A stretch of 64,000 nucleotides of DNA, taken from positions 1 through 64,000 of the forward strand of contig NZ_AXUS01000012.1 in assembly GCF_000498755.1 (NCBI RefSeq). The letters are read 5' to 3'. The notes beneath the pieces were generated by a model that made no database searches, was not told the DNA's origin, and saw nothing but the letters and a program-made list of their open reading frames with translations. How positions within the stretch are numbered: the first letter of the stretch is position 1; every line of letters starts with the position of its first letter. Origin of the DNA: Clostridioides mangenotii TR (GTDB lineage Bacteria > Bacillota > Clostridia > Peptostreptococcales > Peptostreptococcaceae). Position numbers and translations under genes: made by a program. Shown one piece after another: positions 8,702 to 17,178 of this stretch.

Positions 8702-9730
8702 TTATTTAACATTTTTTATAGCCGTATTAGCAAAATCAATATTTACTATATCTTCATAAGAAACATCTTTATCAAGTTCTTTTGCTTCTTTCATTACTGC
8801 GATAAGTCTATCTAGACTTTCCTTTTTAAGAAGTGGGTCTTGTGACCACGCATCGATTGATTTGTATCTATTTACCACAGTTGTTAAATCTTCAATAGAT
8901 ATATCTTCAAAGAAAGGCTTCATAGTTTCAGCAATTTCTTTATCAGAAGCTTTTTGAACCCATAATTGACCTTTATAAACAGCATTAGTAAATCTTTGAA
9001 CTAAGTCAGAATTGTCTTTTAGATAAGATTTAGTAGCTGAATACGCAGTAAAAGGTATTTCTCCGGAATCTTTACCTATAGATGCAACTATATATCCACT
9101 ACCTTCTTTTTCCATAGTAGTAGCAGTAGGTTCAAATGCTGTTGTATAGTCAGCTTCACCACCTACAAATGCACCAGCCATTACACCGAATTGTATATCA
9201 GTTCTTACATTTACGTTGTCAGCATCAGTGTTTTCACCAAGAGTAAGCCCTTTTTGTTTTAATACATATTCAAAAGTCATAAGTGGCATTCCACCTTTTC
9301 TACCACCTAATACCTCTTTACCTTTGAGATCTTCGTACTTAAAATCAAGCATTTTTTCTCTAGCAATTAAGAAACTTCCATCCCTTTTTGTAAGTTGCGC
9401 AAAGTTAACTGCATAGTCATCTTTATCTTTACTATGCACATATATAGATGCTTCTGGCCCCATAAGTCCTATGTCAGCTTCACCGGAAATAAGAGCAGCC
9501 ATTGTTTTATCCGCGCCTTGTGTATTTATAGTATCAACTTCGATACCTTCTTCTTCAAAGAATCCTTTAGTAATAGCTGCATACTGTGGTGCATAAAAAA
9601 CAGAATGCGTGACTTCTGCAATTGTAATCTTATCAAGTTTTTTTGAATCGTCATTTCCTGCACTACATCCAGTTAAAAGTGTAGCACTTATAGCAAGTGA
9701 ACTTGCCGCTGTAACAACTTTTTTAAGCAT
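8702..9730 (-). CDS. NMT1/SsuA-like ABC transporter substrate-binding lipoprotein
   Basis: A 342-residue lipoprotein: positively charged N-terminus, hydrophobic stretch and lipobox LLTGC, then a type II periplasmic-binding fold with the motif SVFYAPQYAAITKGFFEEEGIEVD that marks the NMT1/SsuA/ThiY family (sulfonates, pyrimidine precursors and similar small molecules). The internal ATG at 9730 is preferred because GGAGGT precedes it by seven bases. No permease or ATPase is adjacent; an SsuC/SsuB-like pair is found at 41.4-43 kb. The substrate cannot be told from sequence. Confidence 0.88.
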   Translation of the reverse strand: MLKKVVTAASSLAISATLLTGCSAGNDDSKKLDKITIAEVTHSVFYAPQYAAITKGFFEEEGIEVDTINTQGADKTMAALISGEADIGLMGPEASIYVHSKDKDDYAVNFAQLTKRDGSFLIAREKMLDFKYEDLKGKEVLGGRKGGMPLMTFEYVLKQKGLTLGENTDADNVNVRTDIQFGVMAGAFVGGEADYTTAFEPTATTMEKEGSGYIVASIGKDSGEIPFTAYSATKSYLKDNSDLVQRFTNAVYKGQLWVQKASDKEIAETMKPFFEDISIEDLTTVVNRYKSIDAWSQDPLLKKESLDRLIAVMKEAKELDKDVSYEDIVNIDFANTAIKNVK

Positions 9731-9833
9731 TATGATGACCTCCAATTATAAAATATACAGACATTATATTGTATTGGTACATATCACTATTTGTTACTTT
9801 CGTTTATATTTTTGAAATTTTGGCACTATAAAA

Positions 9834-9865
9834 TGCGCAAATGAAAGTGGAATACATTTGCGCTT
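9834..9865. promoter_or_regulatory. Hairpin in the divergent intergenic region
   Basis: GCGCAAATG and CATTTGCGC form a perfect nine-base stem about 110 bases upstream of the lipoprotein gene and 135 bases upstream of the LUD gene. On the plus strand it is followed by TTATTTT. It could be an attenuator in either leader or a regulator site; I found no riboswitch consensus (no TPP-type CTGAGA) nearby. Confidence 0.45.
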
Positions 9866-10001
9866 ATTTTAAACTATAATAAACCTCTATCTACTTATAT
9901 TATATCATAGTTAAAATCCTAATAAAAAGACTGTTTTTTTACTTCCCAGAGTGATAACCTAAGTTAAGTTACTTATTTTATAAAATCTTAGGAGGATACT
10001 T

Positions 10002-10625
10002 ATGACACCTAAACAAAGCTATAATAGTTTATTAGCAAAGAAATTAATCGAGGAATTTCAAAAGCGTAATATGGAAGGTTTTTATTGTGAAACAAAGGAA
10101 GATGCACTGGAAAAAGCTATTGAAATGATACCAAAAAATTCTACTATTTCTTATGGAGGCTCTGAAACATTGAACGAAATTGGTTTAAGAGAAGTTTTAA
10201 ATAATGGAGATTACAACTTCTTAGATCCAAATAGTGTAGAAGGTGGTGCAGAAAAAGAAAAAATAGCTCATCAGGCATTAGCTTCAGATTACTATTTTAT
10301 GAGTTCTAATGCAATTTCTGAATCAGGAGAACTGGTTAATGTTGATGGTTATGGAAATAGAGTAGCTTCACTAATTTTTGGACCTAAAAATGTAATAATT
10401 ATAGCAGGACTTAATAAAGTAGTTCCAAATCTGGATATGGCAATACTTCGTACGAAAAACTACGCATCGCAAATGATTCTATTAAAATTTAAACAAGATT
10501 ACTCAACTTTTGAAGAACTTTCCAAAGTATCGGAGGGCGTAGGTAGTCAATTTGTAATTACCAGCATGTCTTCGAAAAAGGGAAGAATCAAAGTTATACT
10601 AGTTGGAGAAAATTTAGGTTTTTAG
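10002..10625 (+). CDS. LUD-domain protein (LutC/YkgG family)
   Basis: A 207-residue protein of the LUD (lactate utilisation) domain family, recognisable by the N-terminal helices followed by IPKNSTISYGGSETLNEIGL, SSNAISESGELVNVDGYGNRV and GPKNVIIIAGLNKVV. Related proteins are subunits of LutABC lactate oxidation, but stand-alone copies are common in clostridia and their role is unclear. The start is set by TTAGGAGG eight bases upstream. No lutA or lutB is adjacent. Confidence 0.85.
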   Translation: MTPKQSYNSLLAKKLIEEFQKRNMEGFYCETKEDALEKAIEMIPKNSTISYGGSETLNEIGLREVLNNGDYNFLDPNSVEGGAEKEKIAHQALASDYYFMSSNAISESGELVNVDGYGNRVASLIFGPKNVIIIAGLNKVVPNLDMAILRTKNYASQMILLKFKQDYSTFEELSKVSEGVGSQFVITSMSSKKGRIKVILVGENLGF

Positions 10626-10715
10626 ATTTATATTAGATTTTATCTATTTTATTTTTACAGGTTTATTGGTATCTTAAATCTTAATACTTAAGTATGGGAA
10701 GGGTATTATGATTAA

Positions 10716-10747
10716 ATTAAGAACTCTAGAGAGAGGGTTCTTTTCGT
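10716..10747 (+). terminator. Terminator-like hairpin
   Basis: AAGAACTC against GAGGGTTCTT with a short loop, followed by TTTTC. It lies about 90 bases after the LUD gene. Confidence 0.6.
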
Positions 10748-10763
10748 TATAAGGAGATAGTAT

Positions 10764-10818
10764 AAATCTAAATGTAGTGTCTTAAATAACAGACACTACA
10801 TTTAGATTTTTTTAAATT
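10764..10818. terminator. Long perfect inverted repeat / terminator
   Basis: A perfect 19-base arm, AAATCTAAATGTAGTGTCT, pairs with AGACACTACATTTAGATTT around an eight-base loop and is followed by a run of T. It is an unusually long second terminator in the 311-base gap between the LUD and CWB2 genes, which holds no gene. Confidence 0.75.
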
Positions 10819-10853
10819 CATATGATCTTTCTATCTTTATATTTCCATAATCA

Positions 10854-10893
10854 AAAGAAGGATCAGAACTTTTCTAAGCTCTAATCCTTCTTT
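10854..10893 (-). terminator. Terminator of the CWB2 gene
   Basis: AAAGAAGGAT and ATCCTTCTTT form a ten-base stem with a 20-base loop; on the minus strand a T-rich stretch follows. It lies about 45 bases after the stop of the cell-wall protein gene. Confidence 0.65.
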
Positions 10894-10936
10894 ATTGATT
10901 AAATCGATTTTGTGAGAAATACGATTTAAGGTTAAT

Positions 10937-12172
10937 TTATATTGACATTTTCAGTTTTTCTATTTCAGCAAGAGTATTAACAACTTGCTGTGATAAAGTT
11001 ATAGCACTTTTGTAATCCTTATTTGAAACAGCATTATTTAGGTTTATTACTTGCGAAATTAATTGTGTCATTTTATTGTATTTAGTGCTATCTGAGTTGA
11101 TCATCAAATGTTCTTCATAAAGATTTTGAAGTACTGGTTTTGATGCGTTTGCATATGCAACTGCTTTAGCTTCATCTTTAAGAACTTCAATAGCCATGCT
11201 ATTGTTATAATCCATTATAGACTGTAGTTCGCTATTGAATACTTCTTCATTGTATAAGTCTTTAGGGTTCGTTGCGTTTATACAACGTTGTGTAGTAACT
11301 TTGTCAAGACTTCCTAGAGAAGTAAGTTTAGTTGCTCCATTAAGGATGGTTTTATCAGACATTGTATTAACTAGCACTATTGGAGTTTCTTTTGCAATTG
11401 TTGAACCAGTCAATGCGTCAACTAAAACATCTGATTTTGTTATGTAAAATTCACCAGTAGAGTTGTAGAACTGACTGATTATCTTTTTGTTTGTATCAAA
11501 TCTATCAGTACCACCTATTCTAGTAGATTTAGTGCTGCTAACTAAGCTATCACTCATAGAGTATGAACCACCAATTACATAACTCTCGATGTTTTTAGCA
11601 TCAAATGTAGTAGTTTTACCGTCTGTGAGTATTATTGGAGCACCGTCTCTTGCTGCTATAGGAGATATACTCATAGCATCTGGCTCTCCTTTGTAGGCAT
11701 TAGTAAATACTACTTTATCGATATCCTTAATAGTTTTTATCTCTGAAGCAACATTGTAGCTAGTTTTTATTCTGTCAGAGCCGCTTATTCTTTTTACCTT
11801 AGTTCCATTTGTAGTTAAACTAGACTCAACCTTAGAACTTACAGAGTTAGTACCACCTATGATGTATACTTTTTCTGCCTTTTTAAGTCTTTCTTTTGTG
11901 ATATTCGGTATCTTATCTTTTTGCGTCAACAGTATCGGGGAATCTGTAACCCCAGCTAAACCACTAGCACTAAGACCATCAGCTAAGCTTTTATCAGAGT
12001 TTACTAATATAGCAGTAGTATACTCTTGTTTATCAGCTATAAGTGCAGCAGTTTCATATCTATCTATGCCTTGAATTGTATCTACACTTGATAGAGCATT
12101 CACAATAGGCATAGCAGCTATTACTATTGAAAAAGATAATCCTAAAGCCAATAACTTTTGTTTTACCTTCAT
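10937..12172 (-). CDS. Secreted cell-wall-binding repeat (CWB2) protein
   Basis: A 411-residue exported protein: signal peptide of about 30 residues (KVKQKLLALGLSFSIVIAAM), then three CWB2 (PF04122) repeats beginning at IQGIDRYETA, ISGSDRIKTS and IGGTDRFDTN, each with the SPILLT/APIILTD and YVIGGS-type strands. A C-terminal helical tail of about 110 residues is not a domain I recognise. CWB2 triplets anchor S-layer-type proteins non-covalently to the cell wall of clostridia. The ATG at 12172, seven bases from AGGAGG, is preferred. Confidence 0.9.
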   Translation of the reverse strand: MKVKQKLLALGLSFSIVIAAMPIVNALSSVDTIQGIDRYETAALIADKQEYTTAILVNSDKSLADGLSASGLAGVTDSPILLTQKDKIPNITKERLKKAEKVYIIGGTNSVSSKVESSLTTNGTKVKRISGSDRIKTSYNVASEIKTIKDIDKVVFTNAYKGEPDAMSISPIAARDGAPIILTDGKTTTFDAKNIESYVIGGSYSMSDSLVSSTKSTRIGGTDRFDTNKKIISQFYNSTGEFYITKSDVLVDALTGSTIAKETPIVLVNTMSDKTILNGATKLTSLGSLDKVTTQRCINATNPKDLYNEEVFNSELQSIMDYNNSMAIEVLKDEAKAVAYANASKPVLQNLYEEHLMINSDSTKYNKMTQLISQVINLNNAVSNKDYKSAITLSQQVVNTLAEIEKLKMSI

Positions 12173-12450
12173 ATATAACCTCCTATTAAAATTCACATTT
12201 TCCCTAAATTGTAAGAAAGTTACAATTTAGTTACAATTTATTATACAACAAATAGAATATTAATACAAACATTTTTGATTAATTAAACATTAGAGTAAAT
12301 ATAAGAGATTATACTTATATATTGGTATTATTGGGTTTTATATATATATTTACTATATTTTTTCTGTTGTAACAATTTTCGTATACTAAATTTTGGAATA
12401 TATTTAGTGTATGTTTATTCTAAAAAGTTAATATTTAGTAACTATTTAAT
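12173..12450. other. AT-rich gene-free spacer
   Basis: Apart from the ribosome site of the CWB2 gene I see no gene or clear structured element here; the sequence is extremely AT-rich and presumably carries the promoter of the CWB2 gene on the minus strand. Confidence 0.5.
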
Positions 12451-12490
12451 ATAACAGAAAGTAGTTGCAAAGGAAACTACTTTCTGTTAT
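12451..12490. promoter_or_regulatory. Inverted repeat containing an operator-like core, upstream of marR
   Basis: A 16-base perfect inverted repeat, ATAACAGAAAGTAGTT/AACTACTTTCTGTTAT. Its centre (12463-12478) reads AGTTGCAAAGGAAACT, closely resembling a second near-palindrome just downstream. It may be both a hairpin and a regulator site. Confidence 0.6.
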
Positions 12491-12499
12491 ATTAAAAAT

Positions 12500-12515
12500 A
12501 GTTGCATATGAAACT
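12500..12515. promoter_or_regulatory. MarR-type operator
   Basis: AGTTGCATATGAAACT is a near-palindrome of the AGTTGCATATGCAACT type bound by many MarR proteins. It sits 17 bases before the start codon of the marR gene, suggesting autoregulation of the marR-MFS-VOC cluster. Confidence 0.6.
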
Positions 12516-12531
12516 AAAGGGGAGGTTATTT

Positions 12532-12981
12532 ATGGAGTCAATAGGAAAATTAAATGCAGCAATATATAGAAATATGGATAGCATTGTCAACTATAAATTA
12601 AAAGATTTGCCGATAAGAAGTGGGCAGCAAGATTTTTTCTATGTTGTATCTATAAATGAAGGGATAACTCAAAAAGAGCTTAGCGAACACTTATATATTG
12701 GAAAATCCACAACTGCTAAAGCAATAAAAAATTTAGTTGATAGTGGATATATTAGAAAAGAAAAGGATGAAAAAGACAAACGTTCAGATAGACTTTATCT
12801 AACCGAAAAGGGGAGAGAAATCTCGCCGAGAATTCAACAAGGATTTATTGAAGTTGTAAATGTAGCAATGAGAGATTTATCTGCTGAAGAGATAGGAACA
12901 AGTATTAAACTTCTAAATAAGATTTTAAACAATGTACATAACGAAAAAATAAAAAACAATTCTAACATTGATGAGTTATAA
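12532..12981 (+). CDS. MarR-family transcriptional regulator
   Basis: A 149-residue winged-helix protein; the recognition region reads ITQKELSEHLYIGKSTTAKAIKNLVDSGYI and the wing EKDKRSDRLYLTEKG, both standard for MarR. The ATG at 12532 follows GGGGAGG with good spacing. It precedes an MFS exporter by 36 bases, the usual arrangement for a ligand-responsive efflux operon. Confidence 0.92.
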   Translation: MESIGKLNAAIYRNMDSIVNYKLKDLPIRSGQQDFFYVVSINEGITQKELSEHLYIGKSTTAKAIKNLVDSGYIRKEKDEKDKRSDRLYLTEKGREISPRIQQGFIEVVNVAMRDLSAEEIGTSIKLLNKILNNVHNEKIKNNSNIDEL

Positions 12982-13017
12982 AGAAATTAATATTTACAAA
13001 AGAACGGAAGTGAATAA

Positions 13018-14265
13018 GTGGAAGATAATAAAGTAAAAACTACAATCTGGAGCAAAGAGTTTATAATGATAATGCTAATAAACTTATTGATATTTTGTAG
13101 TTTCCAGATGCTATTACCAGTTTTACCTGTTTATGTTAAGAGCCTTGGTGCAGCAGATTCGATAATTGGTTGGATAGCGGGTTTATCGACTATAGCTTCG
13201 ATTTTGATACGTCCGTTTGCTGGAGTAGCCTTAGATAAATACGGTAGAAAAGGTATATTTTTTATAGGTCTGTGTATTGTAATTTCAGCAACTATTTCTT
13301 ACGGCTGGGTATCAGTAGTAGCAATGATTCTTTTTATTCGATTTATACATGGATTTGGATGGGGAATCTCAAGTACTTCTAGTAGTACTATAGCTTCAGA
13401 TATTATTCCTAAAAAAAGATTTGGAGAGGGAATGGGATATTTTAGTTTATCTAGTAGTTTAGCTATGGCATTAGCGCCTACTATTGGTTTAAAGATAATT
13501 GCTTATTATAATTTTAGAATTGTTTCTATAGTCTCATCTATACTTACAATTGTAGCATTGTTGCTGGCATTTACAATAAAGTATAAAAAGGTAGATAAAG
13601 AAAATCTAAAAACTGAATCTTTAAAAGAGTTTACAGAAAATTCTTCTAAAGGATCTTACAATGAATCTATCGAGAAACCTTTTAAATCTAAAGTTAACTT
13701 ATTTGAGAAAAGTGCAATTGCTCCAGCTTTAGTTATATTTCTCATAACTATTACCTATGGTTCTATAGTAGGATTTATATCTATATATGCGAATGACTTA
13801 GGTATAAAAAATGTAGGAATATACTTCGCAATATATGCGATTTCCTTGTTGATTTCTAGACCTTTTTTCGGTAAATTAGTTGATAGGTATGGATTTGATA
13901 TAGCTGTTTTTCCAGGGCTTACATGTTTATTTCTGGGAATAATGGTATTAGTTTATGCAAATGGGTTACTGATGTTTTCTATAAGTGGAGTTTTATATGG
14001 TGTAGGTTTTGGTGCAACACAGTCGAGCCTTCAGACAATGTCTGTGATAAATGCCCCAAAGGAAAATATTGGAGCAGCAAATTCCACGTTTTTTAATGGA
14101 TTTGACGGGGGTATTGGAGTCGGATCAGTAGTAGCTGGTATAATTGCTTCAAAAATTGGATACAGTAAAATGTATATGTATTTATCAATATCAATAGTCT
14201 TAGCTTTTTTGATATATTTCGTTTTTATTAGAGGAAAATCGAGTAATAAAATAGAAATTAAATAA
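13018..14265 (+). CDS. MFS transporter
   Basis: A 415-residue, 12-helix major facilitator. The antiporter-type motif A is seen as GVALDKYGRKGIF between helices 2 and 3 and again in the second half as GKLVDRYGFDIAV. A hydrophilic central loop of about 50 residues separates the halves. It starts with GTG behind GGAAG. Its location after a MarR regulator suggests drug or metabolite efflux; the substrate is unknown. Confidence 0.9.
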   Translation: MEDNKVKTTIWSKEFIMIMLINLLIFCSFQMLLPVLPVYVKSLGAADSIIGWIAGLSTIASILIRPFAGVALDKYGRKGIFFIGLCIVISATISYGWVSVVAMILFIRFIHGFGWGISSTSSSTIASDIIPKKRFGEGMGYFSLSSSLAMALAPTIGLKIIAYYNFRIVSIVSSILTIVALLLAFTIKYKKVDKENLKTESLKEFTENSSKGSYNESIEKPFKSKVNLFEKSAIAPALVIFLITITYGSIVGFISIYANDLGIKNVGIYFAIYAISLLISRPFFGKLVDRYGFDIAVFPGLTCLFLGIMVLVYANGLLMFSISGVLYGVGFGATQSSLQTMSVINAPKENIGAANSTFFNGFDGGIGVGSVVAGIIASKIGYSKMYMYLSISIVLAFLIYFVFIRGKSSNKIEIK

Positions 14266-14337
14266 TAGCAGAATTAATATTACAAAAAATAAATTAATAA
14301 ACTATTTAACACAAAAATAATAACGGGGGAATAAATT

Positions 14338-14703
14338 ATGAATTTATGTTGGATTACAATAAAGGTAAATAATCTGGAGGAATCATTAAAATTCTATAAT
14401 GAAGTGATTGGACTTAATATATCAGAGCGTTTTAATACACCAGATGGCACAGAATTTGCAATGCTAGGGAAGAATAATGAGGCAAAAATAGAGCTTATAT
14501 ACAACCCGAATCACACTAATGTAAAGACAAGCGAAGATATGACAATAGGTTTCTTTGTAGATTCTCAAGAAATAGCGCTTAATATTATGGAAAAGAATAA
14601 TATAGAGGTGATTAGAGGACCAATTTCTCCTAATCCAGATGTAAGTTTCTTCTTTGTTAAAGATCCTAATGGATATGAAATACAACTTGTAGATAAAAAA
14701 TAA
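14338..14703 (+). CDS. VOC-family (glyoxalase-fold) protein
   Basis: A 121-residue protein made of one vicinal-oxygen-chelate domain: ITIKVNNLEESLKFYNEVIGL at the start and FFVKDPNGYEIQLVDKK at the end. The final glutamate metal ligand is kept (YEIQLV) but the N-terminal histidine is replaced by threonine, so it may not be a glyoxalase. Third gene of the MarR-controlled cluster. Confidence 0.88.
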   Translation: MNLCWITIKVNNLEESLKFYNEVIGLNISERFNTPDGTEFAMLGKNNEAKIELIYNPNHTNVKTSEDMTIGFFVDSQEIALNIMEKNNIEVIRGPISPNPDVSFFFVKDPNGYEIQLVDKK

Positions 14704-14794
14704 GCTTTTTAGTTTATGGTTTTATATCTCAACATTAAAGTCAATATAAGTAATCAAACAATTAATAAATATGGTTATATTATCTTTAAAAACC

Positions 14795-15056
14795 TTGAAA
14801 ACAAGGGATTAATGATATATAATTATAAGAACCAGCAATGATAAAAGCTGCGATTTAAAATTTCTTCAGAGAGCCGATGTTTGGTGAGAATCGGTGTAAT
14901 AATAAATCTTTCCACTTTTGGAGCTGTCAGTGAGAACTGAAGGTCGGTATCCTTTATTGTACTATTTCGAGAGGCAAGTCTTTTAGGCTTGCAATTTGGG
15001 TGGCAACGCGGAACCTTCCGTCCCATGTTTATACATGTGATGGAGGGTTCTTTTTG
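14795..15056 (+). promoter_or_regulatory. T-box riboswitch of serS
   Basis: Leader with the T-box hallmark GGGTGGCAACGCGG (about 14997-15010), a distal stem I motif AGAGAGCCGATG...GGTGAGAATCGG, and a terminator in which GGAACCTTCCGTCCC pairs with GATGGAGGGTTCTTTTT. Uncharged tRNA(Ser) should stabilise the antiterminator and switch on serS. I could not fix the specifier codon with certainty. Confidence 0.92.
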
Positions 15057-15090
15057 ATATTATATAATTATTTTTCTAAGGAGGAAAACT

Positions 15091-16374
15091 ATGTTAGATT
15101 TAAGATTCGTAAGAGAGAATCCGCATATTGTTAAAGAAAATATTAAGAAAAAATTCCAAGATAACAAGCTTAGCTTAGTAGACGAGGTAATAGCTTTAGA
15201 TTTAGAGCTAAGAGCAATTAAGCCTCAGGCGGACGAATTAAGAGCAGATAGAAATAAGATTTCTAAAGAAATCGGATCTCTTATGTCACAAGGGAAAAAA
15301 GATGAAGCAGAAGAGATGAAGAAAAAAGTTACTGAAGCTTCAGGAAAACTGTCTAATTTAGAAACTAAAGAAAATGAACTACAAGAAAAAATTAAAACTA
15401 TAATGATGACAATACCAAATATCATTGACGACAGTGTTCCTATTGGTAAAGATGATAGTGAAAATGTCGAGGTCGAACGTTTTGGAGAGCCTATTGTACC
15501 AGAATTTGAGGTTCCATACCATACAGATATAATGGAAATGTTTAATGGGATAGACTTAGACAGTGCTAGAAAAGTTGCTGGAAGCGGATTTTACTATTTA
15601 ATGGGAGATATAGCTAGACTTCACTCAGCTGTAACTTCTTATGCAAGAGATTTTATGATCAATCGTGGATTTACTTATTGTATACCACCATTTATGATAA
15701 GGAGTGAAGTTGTAACAGGAGTTATGAGTTTTGCAGAGATGGATGCGATGATGTACAAAATAGAAGGGGAAGACCTTTACTTAATAGGAACTAGTGAACA
15801 TTCAATGATTGGTAAGTTTATTGATACAATACTTCCTGAGGAAACACTACCACAAACACTTACTAGTTACTCTCCTTGCTTTAGAAAAGAAAAAGGTGCT
15901 CATGGAATAGAAGAGAGAGGAGTTTACAGAATACATCAATTTGAAAAACAAGAAATGATAGTCGTTTGTGAACCTGAAGAGAGTCCTATGTGGTACGATA
16001 AATTATGGCAAAATACAGTGGATTTCTTTAGAACTTTAGATATTCCAGTTAGAACACTTGAGTGCTGTTCAGGAGATCTTGCAGATCTTAAAGTAAAGTC
16101 TGTTGATGTTGAAGCCTGGTCACCAAGACAAGAAAAATACTTTGAGGTAGGAAGTTGTTCAAATTTAGGGGATGCGCAAGCCCGTCGTTTAAAAATACGT
16201 GTAAATGGTGAAAATGGCAAATACTTTGCACATACTTTAAACAACACTGTTGTTGCTCCTCCTAGGATGCTTATTGCATTTTTAGAGAACAATTTAACTG
16301 CTGAGGGTACTGTTAAAATACCAAAGGACCTACAGCCTTATATGGGTGGAATGACTGAGATAATTAAGAAGTAA
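15091..16374 (+). CDS. serS: Seryl-tRNA synthetase
   Basis: A 427-residue class II synthetase that charges tRNA(Ser) with serine. The N-terminal coiled-coil arm (residues about 25-105) grips the long variable arm. Motif 2 (CFRKEKGAHGIEERGVYRIHQFEKQE) and motif 3 (NNTVVAPPRMLIAFLENN) are complete, as is the serine pocket around TSEHSMIG. Length matches the family. A T-box precedes it and AAGGAGG sets the start. Confidence 0.97.
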   Translation: MLDLRFVRENPHIVKENIKKKFQDNKLSLVDEVIALDLELRAIKPQADELRADRNKISKEIGSLMSQGKKDEAEEMKKKVTEASGKLSNLETKENELQEKIKTIMMTIPNIIDDSVPIGKDDSENVEVERFGEPIVPEFEVPYHTDIMEMFNGIDLDSARKVAGSGFYYLMGDIARLHSAVTSYARDFMINRGFTYCIPPFMIRSEVVTGVMSFAEMDAMMYKIEGEDLYLIGTSEHSMIGKFIDTILPEETLPQTLTSYSPCFRKEKGAHGIEERGVYRIHQFEKQEMIVVCEPEESPMWYDKLWQNTVDFFRTLDIPVRTLECCSGDLADLKVKSVDVEAWSPRQEKYFEVGSCSNLGDAQARRLKIRVNGENGKYFAHTLNNTVVAPPRMLIAFLENNLTAEGTVKIPKDLQPYMGGMTEIIKK

Positions 16375-16487
16375 CTTGGATATATTGAAATCTAAAGGGT
16401 ATAGAGTTAGATATAAATCTTGGGTAGAGGAAAATACCCCCTTTATACCCCCTCTAGATTAAAAACTTATATAAACCTATAAAAAAT

Positions 16488-16524
16488 AGACCTTCAGCTA
16501 ATAAAAATAGTTGAGGGTCTTATT
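16488..16524. repeat. Repeated hairpin unit, copy A
   Basis: AGACCTTCAGCTA and TAGTTGAGGGTCT form an imperfect hairpin. Near-identical hairpins occur at about 22001, 26611 and 37121, each followed by the same integrase 3' end; a diverged one is at 25075. Confidence 0.85.
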
Positions 16525-16672
16525 TATAGTTTAAATATATTATTTAATGTATTAACCGCTTCATATTTCTTTTCTTCCATGACTTCAGTGTATATGTTCA
16601 AGTAATCGATATATCACTATGACCCATAAGAGCCTGTACGGTTTTAGGAGGTACATCATTCTCAAATAACAT
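16524..16672 (-). pseudogene. Integrase (tyrosine recombinase) 3'-end remnant, copy A
   Basis: Read on the minus strand this gives FENDVPPKTVQALMGHSDIS, the box II region of a phage-type tyrosine recombinase, then a frameshift, and then the C-terminal residues ending FKL and stop. It is one of four diverged copies of the same integrase end in the window. The upstream parts of the gene are missing. Confidence 0.8.
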
Positions 16673-16705
16673 GAAGTAGTAAAATAGTAATAATAATTAT
16701 GAATA

Positions 16706-16755
16706 TAAAAAGTGTAGGTACTAATTATTTATAATAAGTACCTACACTTTTTTTT
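16706..16755 (-). terminator. Terminator of the ars operon
   Basis: AGTGTAGGTACT and AGTACCTACACT form a 12-base stem, flanked by A- and T-runs that make it work in both directions. It lies 20 bases after the arsC stop. Confidence 0.85.
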
Positions 16756-16773
16756 ATTTATGCAATATTTATT

Positions 16774-17178
16774 CTAATTTAGTTCATGTATTCTTAAACA
16801 AAGGTCATGCATTTTTTCTTCAATAATTTCAGCTGTTTTATAAAACTCTTCAATTGGTTTACCAGTAGGATCATCTAATCCCCAATCTTCTCTGTATTTA
16901 CAAGGTAACCAAGGACAATTCACATTACATCCCATAGTTATTACAATATCAATATTTGGTAATTCAGAAATTAATTTATTCCTTTGTGTCTTATTCATAT
17001 CAATATTGTACAAATCTTTTATAACGGCTACGGCGTCCTGATTTATTTGAGATTTAATTTCTGTTCCACCTGAATAAGGAATAAAAATATCATTTGCATA
17101 ATCCTTTGCGATTGCTTCTGCCATTTGACTTCTGCATGAGTTATGAACGCATATAAATGCTACTGTTGGTTTACTCAT
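16774..17178 (-). CDS. arsC: Arsenate reductase, thioredoxin-coupled type
   Basis: A 134-residue protein of the low-molecular-weight phosphatase-like ArsC class that reduces arsenate to arsenite. The P-loop CVHNSCRS starts at catalytic Cys10; Cys84, Cys88 and Cys93 (MGCNVNCPWLPC) supply the disulfide cascade, in the positions of Cys82/Cys89 of the S. aureus enzyme. The gene overlaps the end of acr3 by eight bases and is last in the operon. Confidence 0.95.
   Translation of the reverse strand: MSKPTVAFICVHNSCRSQMAEAIAKDYANDIFIPYSGGTEIKSQINQDAVAVIKDLYNIDMNKTQRNKLISELPNIDIVITMGCNVNCPWLPCKYREDWGLDDPTGKPIEEFYKTAEIIEEKMHDLCLRIHELN

Larger units (their letters stand above)
16375..16773. other. Gene-free stretch with mobile-element debris
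   Basis: This 400-base gap between serS and arsC contains no intact gene. It holds a hairpin and integrase 3'-end remnant (copy A of a repeated unit) and the terminator of the ars operon, listed separately. Confidence 0.8.

Noticed and set aside
9746-10001. Possible TPP riboswitch upstream of the ThiY-like lipoprotein gene.
   Set aside because: No CTGAGA or ACCTGA-type core on either strand; only one simple hairpin is present.
14823-15026. Open frame on the minus strand over the T-box.
   Set aside because: It is the reverse of the structured RNA leader, with no ribosome site.
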